Assembly (NCBI GenBank): GCA_947504725.1
Contig: CANNHN010000003.1
Coordinates: 1 to 64,000 of the forward strand
Direction of reading: 5' to 3'
Source: Bacteroidota bacterium
GTDB lineage: Bacteria; Bacteroidota; Bacteroidia; 2-12-FULL-35-15
Length of the DNA stretch: 64,000 bases
In this document: positions 54,433 to 63,506 of the stretch, one piece after another
How the letters are laid out: each line of letters starts with the position of its first letter
Position numbering within the stretch: position 1 is the first letter of the stretch
Translations under genes and position numbers: made by a program
Notes under the pieces: generated by a model
Database searches by the model: none
What the model was told of the DNA's origin: nothing
What the model saw: only the letters and a program-made list of their open reading frames with translations

Positions 54433-55863
54433 TTAAATTGCTTTACCGATCAACGTTCCACCTGTACAATTATCTGCCAACACATTTACATAATCTCCTT
54501 TTTTATAATTTTCTTTCGGAAAAACTACAACACAATTCTGTGAATTTCTTCCAAACAATTCTTCTTTCGATTTTTTAGATGTGCCTTCAACCAAAACTCT
54601 ATGCACTTTCCCAACTCCCGCTTTTGTGCGAAATGCTGAATGTTTTAATTGCAATTCAACAATCTCAGCTAATCTTCTGCTTTTTACTTCTGCTGTCACA
54701 TCATCTGGATATTTTCTTTCAGCCAATGTTTTTGGACGCTCACTATACGCAAACATGTAGCCAAAATCATATTTGACAGCTTCCATTAACGATAAAGTAT
54801 CCTGGTGTTCTTCTTCTGTTTCTGAACAAAATCCTGAAATAATATCCATGGAAATACCTGCATCTGGAATAATTTTACGGATAGAATCTATTCGACCCAA
54901 ATACCATTCACGAGTATAACCGCGGTTCATCATTTCTAAAATTCTAGTATTCCCAGATTGAACTGGTAAGTGGATATAACTGCAGATATTATCGTGTTTC
55001 GCAATCGTATACAACACTTCATCATTCATGTCTTTTGGATGCGATGTGCTGAAACGAACTCGTAAATCAGGATTTACCAATGCAACTTTTTCAAGCAATT
55101 GCGAAAATGTAGTTGCGTTTTTTAATTCTACTTCCGAAATATTTTCTTTCTTCAATCCTCCACCAGTCCACAAATAAGAATCAACATTTTGTCCCAGCAA
55201 AGTCACTTCTCTATATCCTTCATTGAATAAATCCTGAGCTTCTTTTACAATTGTTTCTGGGTCTCGACTTCTTTCTCTTCCGCGTGTAAAAGGCACAACG
55301 CAAAATGCACACATGTTGTCGCAGCCGCGTGTAATGCTTATGAATGCAGTAACTCCGTTTGAACCTAATCGAACGGGAGCAATGTCAGCATACGTTTCTT
55401 CTTTCGATAAAAGCACATTTACTGCTTTTTGCCCCGTCTCCGCAATTTCAATCAGTTCAGGCAAGCTACGGTAGGCATCCGGACCAACAACTATATCCAC
55501 CAATTTCTCTTCTTCCAACAATTGTGATTTTAATCTTTCCGCCATACAGCCCAATACACCCACAATTAAATCCGGATTCGTTTTTTTTGCTTTTTTATAT
55601 TCAGTCAAACGTTTTCTAACTCTTTGCTCAGCTCCTTCACGGATAGCACAGGTGTTTACGAAGATTACATCCGCTTCGTTGAAGTCGGTTGTGGTTGTAA
55701 ATCCTTTATCTTTTAAAATCGATGCTACAATTTCGCTATCTGAAAAATTCATTGCACAGCCATAACTTTCCAAAAACAGTTTTTTACCGTTTGGAACAGC
55801 AGGTGTTTCCAACATCAATGCTTCACCTTGTTTGCTCTCGTCAATTACTTTATTCTCGCTCAT
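54433..55863 (-). CDS. miaB: tRNA-2-methylthio-N6-dimethylallyladenosine synthase MiaB
   Basis: Radical-SAM methylthiotransferase that modifies A37 of UNN-reading tRNAs. 476 residues from ATG 55863 ([11 protein letters not shown]); the frame is open 16 codons further but without family likeness. Domains: UPF0004 with [26 protein letters not shown] and VLGCMAERL (three auxiliary-cluster cysteines); radical-SAM core with [19 protein letters not shown] (CxxxCxxC); and a TRAM domain at the end ([24 protein letters not shown]). It heads a minus-strand unit with the sigma-54 activator and lptE. Confidence 0.95.
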   Translation of the reverse strand: MSENKVIDESKQGEALMLETPAVPNGKKLFLESYGCAMNFSDSEIVASILKDKGFTTTTDFNEADVIFVNTCAIREGAEQRVRKRLTEYKKAKKTNPDLIVGVLGCMAERLKSQLLEEEKLVDIVVGPDAYRSLPELIEIAETGQKAVNVLLSKEETYADIAPVRLGSNGVTAFISITRGCDNMCAFCVVPFTRGRERSRDPETIVKEAQDLFNEGYREVTLLGQNVDSYLWTGGGLKKENISEVELKNATTFSQLLEKVALVNPDLRVRFSTSHPKDMNDEVLYTIAKHDNICSYIHLPVQSGNTRILEMMNRGYTREWYLGRIDSIRKIIPDAGISMDIISGFCSETEEEHQDTLSLMEAVKYDFGYMFAYSERPKTLAERKYPDDVTAEVKSRRLAEIVELQLKHSAFRTKAGVGKVHRVLVEGTSKKSKEELFGRNSQNCVVVFPKENYKKGDYVNVLADNCTGGTLIGKAI

Positions 55864-55944
55864 TTTATTTTTTAATGGAATGCAAAGATAATTAAAATAA
55901 ATGGGTGACAAAATGGCGCATTTCGAATAATTTCACAAAAAAAT

Positions 55945-55982
55945 AAAAAATTTATATATATATATTTATATATATATGTTTT
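55945..55982. other. TA-rich tract between miaB and topA
   Basis: TTTATATATATATATTTATATATATATG: almost pure TA alternation between divergent genes. It is probably an easily melted promoter region; no specific operator is recognised. Confidence 0.4.
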
Positions 55983-56104
55983 GACAAAAGCAAATTTTAT
56001 TTGCAAAAATCGTTTTTGATTTGTTTTCTTTGCAACGAATTTTGAGAAAATGGCGTCTCAACGATAATTCATTTTCATTAAACCAAAAACTAATTAGCTA
56101 GCGT

Positions 56105-58588
56105 ATGAGCAAAAATTTAGTGATAGTGGAGTCCCCTGCAAAGGCAAAAACAATTGAAGGATTTTTAGGAGAAGGATTTACGGTTAAGTCGAGTTATGGC
56201 CACGTTCGTGACCTTGCAAAAAAGGGATTTGGTGTTGATATCGAAAACAATTTTACTCCTAATTATGAAGTATCTCCCGATAAATCAAAAGTAGTTAACG
56301 AGCTAAAAGCATTAGCAAAAAAAGCAGAAGTGGTTTGGTTAGCAACGGATGAGGATCGTGAAGGAGAAGCTATTTCATGGCATTTATTCGAAGCTCTTAA
56401 CCTTTCTGAGAAAAGTACAAAACGTATTGTTTTTCACGAAATCACTAAACCAGCTATTCAAAATGCTATCGCAAACCCGCGTACAATAGATAAACATTTA
56501 GTGGATGCTCAACAGGCTCGTAGAATTTTAGACAGATTGGTTGGATTTGAATTGTCTCCGATTTTATGGAAAAAAGTTCGTCCATCATTGTCGGCTGGAC
56601 GTGTTCAGTCGGTTACAGTTCGTTTGATTGTCGAACGTGAACGTGAAATTGTTGCTTTTAAAAGTACTTCTTCCTATAAAGTAACAGCAAATTTTATCGC
56701 AGGTAATGCGAGCGTAAAAGCAGAACTTTCTACAAAATTTAAATCCTTGGATGAAGCACGCGCATTTTTGAAAAAATGTGAAAATGCTGATTTTACTATC
56801 GATAGCTTAGAAACAAAACCAACTAAAAAATCTCCATCTGCTCCGTTTACAACATCAACCTTACAACAAGAGGCAAGTCGTAAATTAGGTTTCTCTGTTG
56901 CGCAAACAATGGTTGTTGCACAACGATTATACGAAAGTGGAAAGATTACCTACATGAGAACTGATTCTGTGAATCTTTCTGGAACTGCTATTGATCAAGC
57001 GAAAGCAGCTATTACAGGAAATTACGGAGAAAAATATTTAAACATACGTCAATACAAAACAAAATCAAAAGGTGCACAAGAAGCTCACGAGGCTATCCGT
57101 CCAACCTATATTGAAAAACAAACCGTTGATGGTGATGCAGGTGAAAAACGCTTGTACGATTTAATCTGGAAGCGTACCATTTCATCTCAAATGAGTGATG
57201 CTGAATTGGAAAAAACAACAGTTGTAATAACTGCATCTGGAACAACTGAAAAATTTGTTGTGCAAGGTGAAGTGTTGAAATTTGATGGTTTCTTGAAGGT
57301 GTATTTGGAGGGAACTGATGATGAAGACGAAGAAAACAAAGAAGGAATGTTGCCTCCAATGAAAGTAGGAGAACAATTAAAAATGAATGAAATTATTGCG
57401 ATGGAACGCTACACGCACCATCCTGCAAGATATACAGAGGCGAGTTTAGTTAAGAAATTAGAAGAACTAGGAATCGGTCGTCCATCTACATACGCGCCAA
57501 CAATCTCTACTGTTCAAAAGCGCGAATACGTAGTGAAAGAGGATAGAGAAGGAGTGCAACGTAACTTCAATGTGTTGATTTTAAAAGATCAAAAAATTAA
57601 TGATGAAGTTCGAACTGAAGGAACTGGTGCAGAAAAATCTAAACTATTTCCTACAGATATTGGAATGGTTGTGAATGATTTTTTATTTAAGGAATTTCCT
57701 CAAATCATGGATTACAACTTTACTGCGAAAGTAGAAGAGGAGTTTGATGAGATTGCGGAAGGAAAAATTTTGTGGACAAAAATGTTGGCTGATTTCTACA
57801 AGCCTTTTCATAAAAATGTGGTTGACACTTCTGAAAATTCGGAGCGTGCATCAGGTGAACGTTTGCTTGGTGTGGATCCTGTTTCTGGAAAAAATTTATA
57901 TGTTCGTATCGGTCGCTTTGGCCCAATGGCACAGCTTGGTGAAGGGAATGATGAAAATAATAAACCGAAATTTTCGAGTTTACGTAAAGACCAACGTCTA
58001 GATACAATTACATTTCAAGAAGCATTGGATTTATTTAAACTTCCTCGTGTTTCAGGTATGTTTGAAGACAAAGAAATGGTAGTTGCTGTTGGTCGTTTTG
58101 GTCCATATGTGCGTCACAATAGTTTGTTTATCTCATTGAAAAAAGAAGATGACCCAATGACTGTTTCTTCTGAACGATGCGTGGAGTTGATACTTGCAAA
58201 ACGTCAAGCAGAAATTGATAAATACATTAAAGTTTTTGAAGAGCGTCCAGATGTTCAAGTATTAAACGGACGCTGGGGGCCATATTTGGTGATTGATGGA
58301 AACAATTTCAAATTACCAAAAGGAACAGATGCACCAGCTTTAACTTTACAAGAATGTTTGGATATTGCTGCAGATCCTAAAAATGCAAGCAAAGGTAGTC
58401 GTTTCAAGAAAAAATTTGAAAAGAAACCATTTAAGCAAGCTGCTGCTAAGAAAGCTACACCAAAGAAAAAAGCTGTCAAAAAAGTATCTAGTGTTGCGGG
58501 TGGGGCTCCTAAGAAAGCGGCTGTGAAAAAATCAGCCACTAAAAAGGCAGTTAAGAAAGTTGCTAAAAAAGCAGTTGCAAAAAAATAA
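56105..58588 (+). CDS. topA: DNA topoisomerase I TopA
   Basis: Type IA topoisomerase that relaxes negative supercoils. 827 residues. TOPRIM domain with VIVESPAKAKTIEGFLG and ATDEDREGEAISWHL (acidic metal-binding triad), VGFELSPILWKKVRPSLSAGRVQSV, and the active-site tyrosine in GKITYMRTDSVNLS. The C-terminus lacks the zinc-ribbon cysteines of E. coli TopA; instead it has two or three beta repeats (IGRFGPMAQLG, VGRFGPYVRHN, NGRWGPYLVI) and a Lys/Ala tail (about 765-827) resembling histone H1, which would bind DNA without sequence preference. It starts the plus-strand block leading to the T9SS genes. Confidence 0.96.
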   Translation: MSKNLVIVESPAKAKTIEGFLGEGFTVKSSYGHVRDLAKKGFGVDIENNFTPNYEVSPDKSKVVNELKALAKKAEVVWLATDEDREGEAISWHLFEALNLSEKSTKRIVFHEITKPAIQNAIANPRTIDKHLVDAQQARRILDRLVGFELSPILWKKVRPSLSAGRVQSVTVRLIVEREREIVAFKSTSSYKVTANFIAGNASVKAELSTKFKSLDEARAFLKKCENADFTIDSLETKPTKKSPSAPFTTSTLQQEASRKLGFSVAQTMVVAQRLYESGKITYMRTDSVNLSGTAIDQAKAAITGNYGEKYLNIRQYKTKSKGAQEAHEAIRPTYIEKQTVDGDAGEKRLYDLIWKRTISSQMSDAELEKTTVVITASGTTEKFVVQGEVLKFDGFLKVYLEGTDDEDEENKEGMLPPMKVGEQLKMNEIIAMERYTHHPARYTEASLVKKLEELGIGRPSTYAPTISTVQKREYVVKEDREGVQRNFNVLILKDQKINDEVRTEGTGAEKSKLFPTDIGMVVNDFLFKEFPQIMDYNFTAKVEEEFDEIAEGKILWTKMLADFYKPFHKNVVDTSENSERASGERLLGVDPVSGKNLYVRIGRFGPMAQLGEGNDENNKPKFSSLRKDQRLDTITFQEALDLFKLPRVSGMFEDKEMVVAVGRFGPYVRHNSLFISLKKEDDPMTVSSERCVELILAKRQAEIDKYIKVFEERPDVQVLNGRWGPYLVIDGNNFKLPKGTDAPALTLQECLDIAADPKNASKGSRFKKKFEKKPFKQAAAKKATPKKKAVKKVSSVAGGAPKKAAVKKSATKKAVKKVAKKAVAKK

Positions 58589-58729
58589 TTTTGTTTCAAT
58601 TGTAACTTTTTCAGTTAATGGAGTTATAGATGAAAACACTTATTATTTTTGATGCAGAAGGCAACCAAAATAATTTTTGTCGTCATTACTTCAAAGCTGG
58701 TATTTGAATAATTATTCGATATTTGTACG

Positions 58730-59899
58730 ATGCAAGAATTTTTTACACCAATTGATCTAAGTCAATTTAACGGAGCAAATAAGTATCCAGCAACTTCTTA
58801 CGGAAAGCTTATTAATTCATATTTGAAAGGCGGAGATTTCCCTAGTTTAGAAAATATTCAGTTAGCAATTGTTGGAGTTGAAGAAGATCGAAAATCACTG
58901 AATAATGAAGGTTGTGGCCTTGCACCTGATTATGTTCGGGATAACCTTTATAAACTTTTTCAAGGGAATTATAACATAAAAATTGCTGATTTAGGCAACA
59001 TCAAAAAAGGAAGCACCATTGATGATAGTTATTTTGCAGTAACAGATGTTTTATCACAGCTCCTTAAAAAAAATATCATTCCAATTGTGATTGGAGGCTC
59101 TCAAGATTTAACTTTTTGTAATTATTTGGCCTATCAAAAAATGGAGCAAACGATTAATATCGTTGCAGTTGATTCATCATTTGATATAGGAGATGGAGAG
59201 AAAAAACTAGATTCTCAAAGTTATTTAAGTAAAATTATTTTACACAAACCAAACATCCTTTTCAATTTCAGTAATGTTGGTTATCAATCTTATTTTGTAG
59301 ATCAAAATTCTGTTGAGTTGATGGATAAATTGTTTTTTGATACCCATCGATTAGGAAAGATTAGAAAAAACATGGAAAGTGTTGAACCAATCGTTCGAAA
59401 TGCAGATTTAGTAAGTTTTGATGTTTCTGCTATCCGTCAAAGTGATGCTCCTGGAAACGGAAATGCTTCGCCCAATGGATTTTACGGGGAAGAAGCTTGT
59501 CAAATTACGCGTTATGCTGGAATGAGTGACAAGCTTACATCTATCGGTTTTTATGAAATCAACCCTGCTTTTGATGCCAATAAGCAAACGGTACATTTAG
59601 TTGCTCAAATGATTTGGTATTTCATCGATGGATTCTATAGTCGTAAACAAGATTATCCAATTGTAGATAAATCAGAATATACGAAATACCGTGTATCCAT
59701 TAAGGATCATGAGCATGAAATTATTTTTTATAAAAGTAATAAGAGTGATAGATGGTGGATGGATGTGCCTTATCCAATAAATCATCAAATAAAATTTGAA
59801 CGTCATCATATGGTTCCATGCTCCTACAGCGATTATGAAACGGCATGTAATGATGAATTACCTGATAATTGGTGGCAGACCTACCAAAAATTGGGGTAA
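58730..59899 (+). CDS. Ureohydrolase-fold (arginase/formimidoylglutamase-like) protein with degenerate metal site
   Basis: 389 residues. The arginase-fold landmarks are visible but altered: GGSQDLTF (about 122-129) replaces GGDHS, losing the metal His; VDSSFDIGDG (about 145-154) replaces DAHxD, keeping both Asp but losing the His; SFDVSAIRQSDAPG (about 228-241) replaces SxDxDxxDP, keeping the first Asp only. Three of the six usual Mn ligands are therefore absent. A C-terminal extension of about 80 residues ends in WWQTYQKL. It lies between topA and porP/gldK. Often named formimidoylglutamase by similarity, but catalysis is unlikely. A structural or T9SS-related role is only an inference from position. 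Confidence 0.78.
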   Translation: MQEFFTPIDLSQFNGANKYPATSYGKLINSYLKGGDFPSLENIQLAIVGVEEDRKSLNNEGCGLAPDYVRDNLYKLFQGNYNIKIADLGNIKKGSTIDDSYFAVTDVLSQLLKKNIIPIVIGGSQDLTFCNYLAYQKMEQTINIVAVDSSFDIGDGEKKLDSQSYLSKIILHKPNILFNFSNVGYQSYFVDQNSVELMDKLFFDTHRLGKIRKNMESVEPIVRNADLVSFDVSAIRQSDAPGNGNASPNGFYGEEACQITRYAGMSDKLTSIGFYEINPAFDANKQTVHLVAQMIWYFIDGFYSRKQDYPIVDKSEYTKYRVSIKDHEHEIIFYKSNKSDRWWMDVPYPINHQIKFERHHMVPCSYSDYETACNDELPDNWWQTYQKLG

Positions 59900-60029
59900 T
59901 CTTGACAAAATGTTGACTCAATCAACAATAAAATGTTTAAAAAGTTTGTTTTTATTAAACTAATACCTAATTTAGCGACCTAACTTTAATAAAAACAGCA
60001 GAAACACTGTTTAATTTAAAAAGTAAAAA

Positions 60030-60995
60030 ATGAAAAAAACCCTTACTATCATTGCATTTTCGATTACAGGATTGGTAACATTTGCTCAGCAAGATGCACA
60101 ATTCAGTATGAATATGTTTAATCGCTTAGCGATCAATCCAGGTTATGCTGGAACGAACAAAGCGTTATGTGCTACGATTTTATATCGTGACCAATGGGAT
60201 AAATTCCCTGGAGCACCTAAAACAGGACTTTTGAGTGTTGACTATGGTCAAATTGCTCATGGTGGTGTAGGTTTCACAATCGACCAAGATCAATTGGGTT
60301 TTGATAAAACGTTGAAAGCTAAATTGGCTTATTCGTTTCATTTGCAATTAGGTGCTGAAGGTGTTTTGGGTATTGGATTGGATGCAGGTATGATTAACAA
60401 ATCAATGAATGGTAATTTTATTGCACCAGACGGTACTACAACACTTGGTGGTGGTGGAACAGATAACGCTATTCCTTGGACTGGTACTTCAGCTACAACG
60501 TATGATGTTGGTTTTGGTTTATATTATACAAATCAAAAATTATATGTAGGATTATCTTCTTTACATTTACCAGCTCAAAAAATTAACGATAAAAGTAGTG
60601 CAGGTAATACGTATCCTTTATCATACGATTTCCAATACCAAGTTGCTCGTCACTATTATGTAATGGCTGGATACAAATTCCAAATTAATAACGAATTTGA
60701 TGTTACTCCTTCTATTTTGACAAAATCGGATGCTTCATCTACACAATTGGATTTCAATGTGTTAGCTAGATGGAACAAAATGGTGTTTGTTGGAGCTTCT
60801 TATCGTTTAACGGATGCAATTCCTGTTATGGTAGGTTTGGAGTGGAAAGGATTTAAATTAGGGTATGCATATGATGTAACGCTATCAGCTCTAAAGGATC
60901 ACAGTGCTGGTACTCATGAATTAATGCTTGGATATTGCAAGAAATTCACAAAACCACCGGTTAAACAAGGTCACATGAATGTGAGATTTTTGTAA
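60030..60995 (+). CDS. PorP/SprF-family T9SS outer-membrane protein
   Basis: 321 residues. Signal peptide 1-20 (ending TFAQ), then QDAQFSMNMFNRLAINPGYAG, the standard PorP/SprF opening, followed by ATILYRDQWDKFPGAPKTGLLSVDY and a beta-barrel of about 12-14 strands ending HELMLGYCKKF. PorP is tied to the PorK/PorN (GldK/GldN) ring, whereas SprF helps deliver gliding adhesins. The position directly upstream of gldK favours PorP, but the family is hard to split by sequence. It is the first gene of the T9SS block, 126 bases before gldK. Confidence 0.9.
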   Translation: MKKTLTIIAFSITGLVTFAQQDAQFSMNMFNRLAINPGYAGTNKALCATILYRDQWDKFPGAPKTGLLSVDYGQIAHGGVGFTIDQDQLGFDKTLKAKLAYSFHLQLGAEGVLGIGLDAGMINKSMNGNFIAPDGTTTLGGGGTDNAIPWTGTSATTYDVGFGLYYTNQKLYVGLSSLHLPAQKINDKSSAGNTYPLSYDFQYQVARHYYVMAGYKFQINNEFDVTPSILTKSDASSTQLDFNVLARWNKMVFVGASYRLTDAIPVMVGLEWKGFKLGYAYDVTLSALKDHSAGTHELMLGYCKKFTKPPVKQGHMNVRFL

Positions 60996-61121
60996 AAAAG
61001 TGATTTTTTTGTAACCTTAAATTTTTAGTATCGTTTAAGCTACTCTATTTGCTTTCGAATCATCATACTTTAGGTATGGTGATTTTCTATCAAAAAGGGG
61101 TTTAATATAAAAACAACAAAT

Positions 61122-62570
61122 ATGAAAAAGTTGCTCTTGTTATTTTCTGTCGTTGCTATTGCTTTTACTTCTTGTAAAACAAGCACTGGAGAACTTGTAG
61201 GTGTTCACCCACGCGCTGAATGGTTCGATATCGATCCGTTTGGTACATTGTATATTCCTATGGGAAGTTACAATATGGGCCCAAGTGATCAGGATACTCC
61301 TTATTCACACACTACCAAGTCTAAAGTGGTTTCTGTTCAGGCTTTTTACATTGACCAAACTGAAATTTCAAACAACGAATATCGTCAGTTCGTATATTGG
61401 GTTAGAGACTCAATAGCGCACCGTGCTTTATTTGAAGATGGTAGAGCTGAACACGGTGTTGAAACCGATGATTATGAGCAGCCTATTGATCCTCCATTGG
61501 TTAATTTTGATGAGGAAGTAGCTTATGATGAAACTGATGTAAGAGAAGTACTTGAATTTATGTACCTGCCAGTTGAAGAACGTTTCTATAAACGTAGAGA
61601 AATTGACTCTCGTAAATTAAACTATGAATATTATTGGATTAACCTTCGTTTGGCTGCTCAAAAGTCGAATCGTTTCAAGCCTTCAAAATCTCCGGATGAT
61701 AAGGGTCGTGATTTCATAAATGGTTACCAGTCTACAAGTGTTGGTGATAACAAAACGTTAGGTCACTATGATGTGAAAGATGCTGTTTCTGATGGAAGTG
61801 GTAATTACAGCACACGTGAACAAAAAGATAAAGACAGAAGTGTATTCATTGTAAAAGATATCATTAATGTATACCCTGATACTTTAGCTTGGGTTCATGA
61901 TTTCACTTACTCATTTAATGAGCCAATGACAAACATGTATTTCTGGCATCCAGCTTATGACGACTATCCTGTGGTTGGTGTTAGTTGGAAACAAGCCCGT
62001 TCTTTTTGTGTTTGGAGAACTCAATTATTCAACAATTGGTTATTAGGTAATGGTCAGTCTTATGTGAATGATTTCCGTTTACCAACTGAATCTGAGTGGG
62101 AATATGCTGCTAGAGGAGGAAATGCTTTAAGTCCATTCCCTTGGGGTGGTCCTTACATCAGAAATGCTCTTGGATGTTTCTTAGGAAACTTTAAACCAAT
62201 GCGTGGTTCTTATATTGATGATGGTGGTTTCCATACTGTGAAAATTGCATCTTACAATCCGAATGATTATGGTTTATATTGTATGGCTGGAAATGCTGCT
62301 GAGTGGACCAGCAATGCATTTGATGAATCAGCGTATGATTTTTCTCACGATTTAAATCCTGATTATGTTTATGAAGCTCAAGATAATGAAGCGACAGTGT
62401 TGAAGCGTAAAGTTATCAGAGGTGGTTCTTGGAAAGACGTTGGATATTATTTACAAACTAGTACAAGAACTTATGAGTATCAAGATACAGCGAAATGTTA
62501 CGTTGGATTCCGTTGTGTTCAAACATACCTTGGTCGTCAAAGAGGAGACGCTCCAGGTGAAGGCTTTTAA
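61122..62570 (+). CDS. gldK: T9SS ring lipoprotein GldK (PorK)
   Basis: Outer-membrane lipoprotein that with GldN forms the periplasmic ring around the secretion pore. 482 residues; MKKLLLLFSVVAIAFTSC is a lipoprotein signal with Cys at about residue 18. The rest is a formylglycine-generating-enzyme-like (SUMF1) fold: LYIPMGSYNMGPSDQD, AFYIDQTEISNNEYRQF, PVVGVSWKQARSFCVWR, DFRLPTESEWEYAARGG, GNAAEWTSNAF and KVIRGGSWKD. It has no enzymatic role in GldK. It is followed by gldL after 56 bases, in one operon. Confidence 0.95.
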   Translation: MKKLLLLFSVVAIAFTSCKTSTGELVGVHPRAEWFDIDPFGTLYIPMGSYNMGPSDQDTPYSHTTKSKVVSVQAFYIDQTEISNNEYRQFVYWVRDSIAHRALFEDGRAEHGVETDDYEQPIDPPLVNFDEEVAYDETDVREVLEFMYLPVEERFYKRREIDSRKLNYEYYWINLRLAAQKSNRFKPSKSPDDKGRDFINGYQSTSVGDNKTLGHYDVKDAVSDGSGNYSTREQKDKDRSVFIVKDIINVYPDTLAWVHDFTYSFNEPMTNMYFWHPAYDDYPVVGVSWKQARSFCVWRTQLFNNWLLGNGQSYVNDFRLPTESEWEYAARGGNALSPFPWGGPYIRNALGCFLGNFKPMRGSYIDDGGFHTVKIASYNPNDYGLYCMAGNAAEWTSNAFDESAYDFSHDLNPDYVYEAQDNEATVLKRKVIRGGSWKDVGYYLQTSTRTYEYQDTAKCYVGFRCVQTYLGRQRGDAPGEGF

Positions 62571-62601
62571 TTTGTATTCTCTAATCTAAACTAAATAATA
62601 A

Positions 62602-62623
62602 TTATTAACTTTTAACTTTTAAA
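62602..62623. repeat. TTAACTTTTAACTTTTAAAA word before gldL
   Basis: ATTAACTTTTAACTTTTAAAATTATG: a TAACTTT word in two tandem copies ending just before the gldL ATG at 62627. It is a member of the ACTTTAA family seen at 47174 and 53174, or an AT-rich leader of similar composition. Confidence 0.4.
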
Positions 62624-62626
62624 ATT

Positions 62627-63409
62627 ATGGGTGGTAAAAAATGGAAAAGTTTCATGGCCAAATTGTATGGCTTTGGTGCAGCAATCGTAATCATTGGTGC
62701 GATGTTTAAAATTATGCACTGGCCTGGTGCAGGACCAATGCTTGTTGTTGGTTTATCTACAGAGGCCGTAATCTTCTTTTTCTCGGCATTTGAACCACCA
62801 CATGAAGATGTGGATTGGAGTTTAGTATATCCAGAATTAGCTGGTATGCATGGTGAAGAAGGTGATCACAAACAAATTGAAGAAGATAAAGGTTCTATTA
62901 CAGAACAATTAGATACAATGCTTGAGGACGCTAAAATCGGACCGGAACTTATTGCAAGTTTAGGAGAAGGTATGCGTAGTTTAAGTGATCAAGCTGGAAA
63001 ATTGAATAATATCACTGATGCTTCTGTTGCAACAAACGAATATGTATCAAGTGTGAAATCAGCAGCTAAAAATGTTGAGTCATTATCTGACGCTTATACA
63101 AAAGCAGCTGATTCATTAACAGGACTTACTGTTAGCGGACCAGACAGCACAAACTTAGGTGAGCAAATTGTTAAGGTTTCTAAAAACTTATCTGCTTTAA
63201 ATGCTTCTTACGAATTGCAATTGCAAGGATCTAACGAACATTTAAAAGCTACTTCTAAATTCTATAGCGGATTAGAAGAGTTAGTTCAAAACTTAAACGA
63301 TTCTGTTGACGATACTAAGAAATACAAGGAGCAAATCGCTTCATTGTCTTCTAACTTAGAATCATTGAACACTATTTACGGTAACATGCTTACTGCAATG
63401 AGAAAATAA
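62627..63409 (+). CDS. gldL: T9SS motor protein GldL
   Basis: Inner-membrane stator of the proton-driven T9SS/gliding motor; works with GldM. 260 residues. Two membrane helices (about 14-30, YGFGAAIVIIGAMFKIM, and 36-54, GPMLVVGLSTEAVIFFFSA) with a glutamate in the second (residue 46, GLSTEAVIF), the position of the proton-carrying Glu49 in the Flavobacterium protein; then DVDWSLVYPEL and a long helical cytoplasmic part (about 90-260). The stop is inside a hairpin that resembles a terminator. Confidence 0.96.
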   Translation: MGGKKWKSFMAKLYGFGAAIVIIGAMFKIMHWPGAGPMLVVGLSTEAVIFFFSAFEPPHEDVDWSLVYPELAGMHGEEGDHKQIEEDKGSITEQLDTMLEDAKIGPELIASLGEGMRSLSDQAGKLNNITDASVATNEYVSSVKSAAKNVESLSDAYTKAADSLTGLTVSGPDSTNLGEQIVKVSKNLSALNASYELQLQGSNEHLKATSKFYSGLEELVQNLNDSVDDTKKYKEQIASLSSNLESLNTIYGNMLTAMRK

Positions 63410-63433
63410 TTCCTTAGTACGGAATTATTTTTT
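63402..63433 (+). terminator. Terminator-like hairpin between gldL and gldM
   Basis: AAATAATTCC, a 7-base loop TTAGTAC, then GGAATTATTT followed by four more T: a perfect 10-bp stem. The gldL stop is in the left arm. The GC content is low, so it would probably terminate only partly; gldM follows 74 bases further and needs read-through or its own promoter. Confidence 0.6.
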
Positions 63434-63506
63434 CTATTTGTTGAAGATAGTATCTTCAGCAGCGACTTATTAATTTAATATTAATCTATAGAAATAATAT
63501 AGAACT

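Noticed and set aside
58621-58690. 25-codon ORF between topA and the ureohydrolase-like gene
   Set aside because: Too short, no coupling to a neighbour and no recognisable feature.
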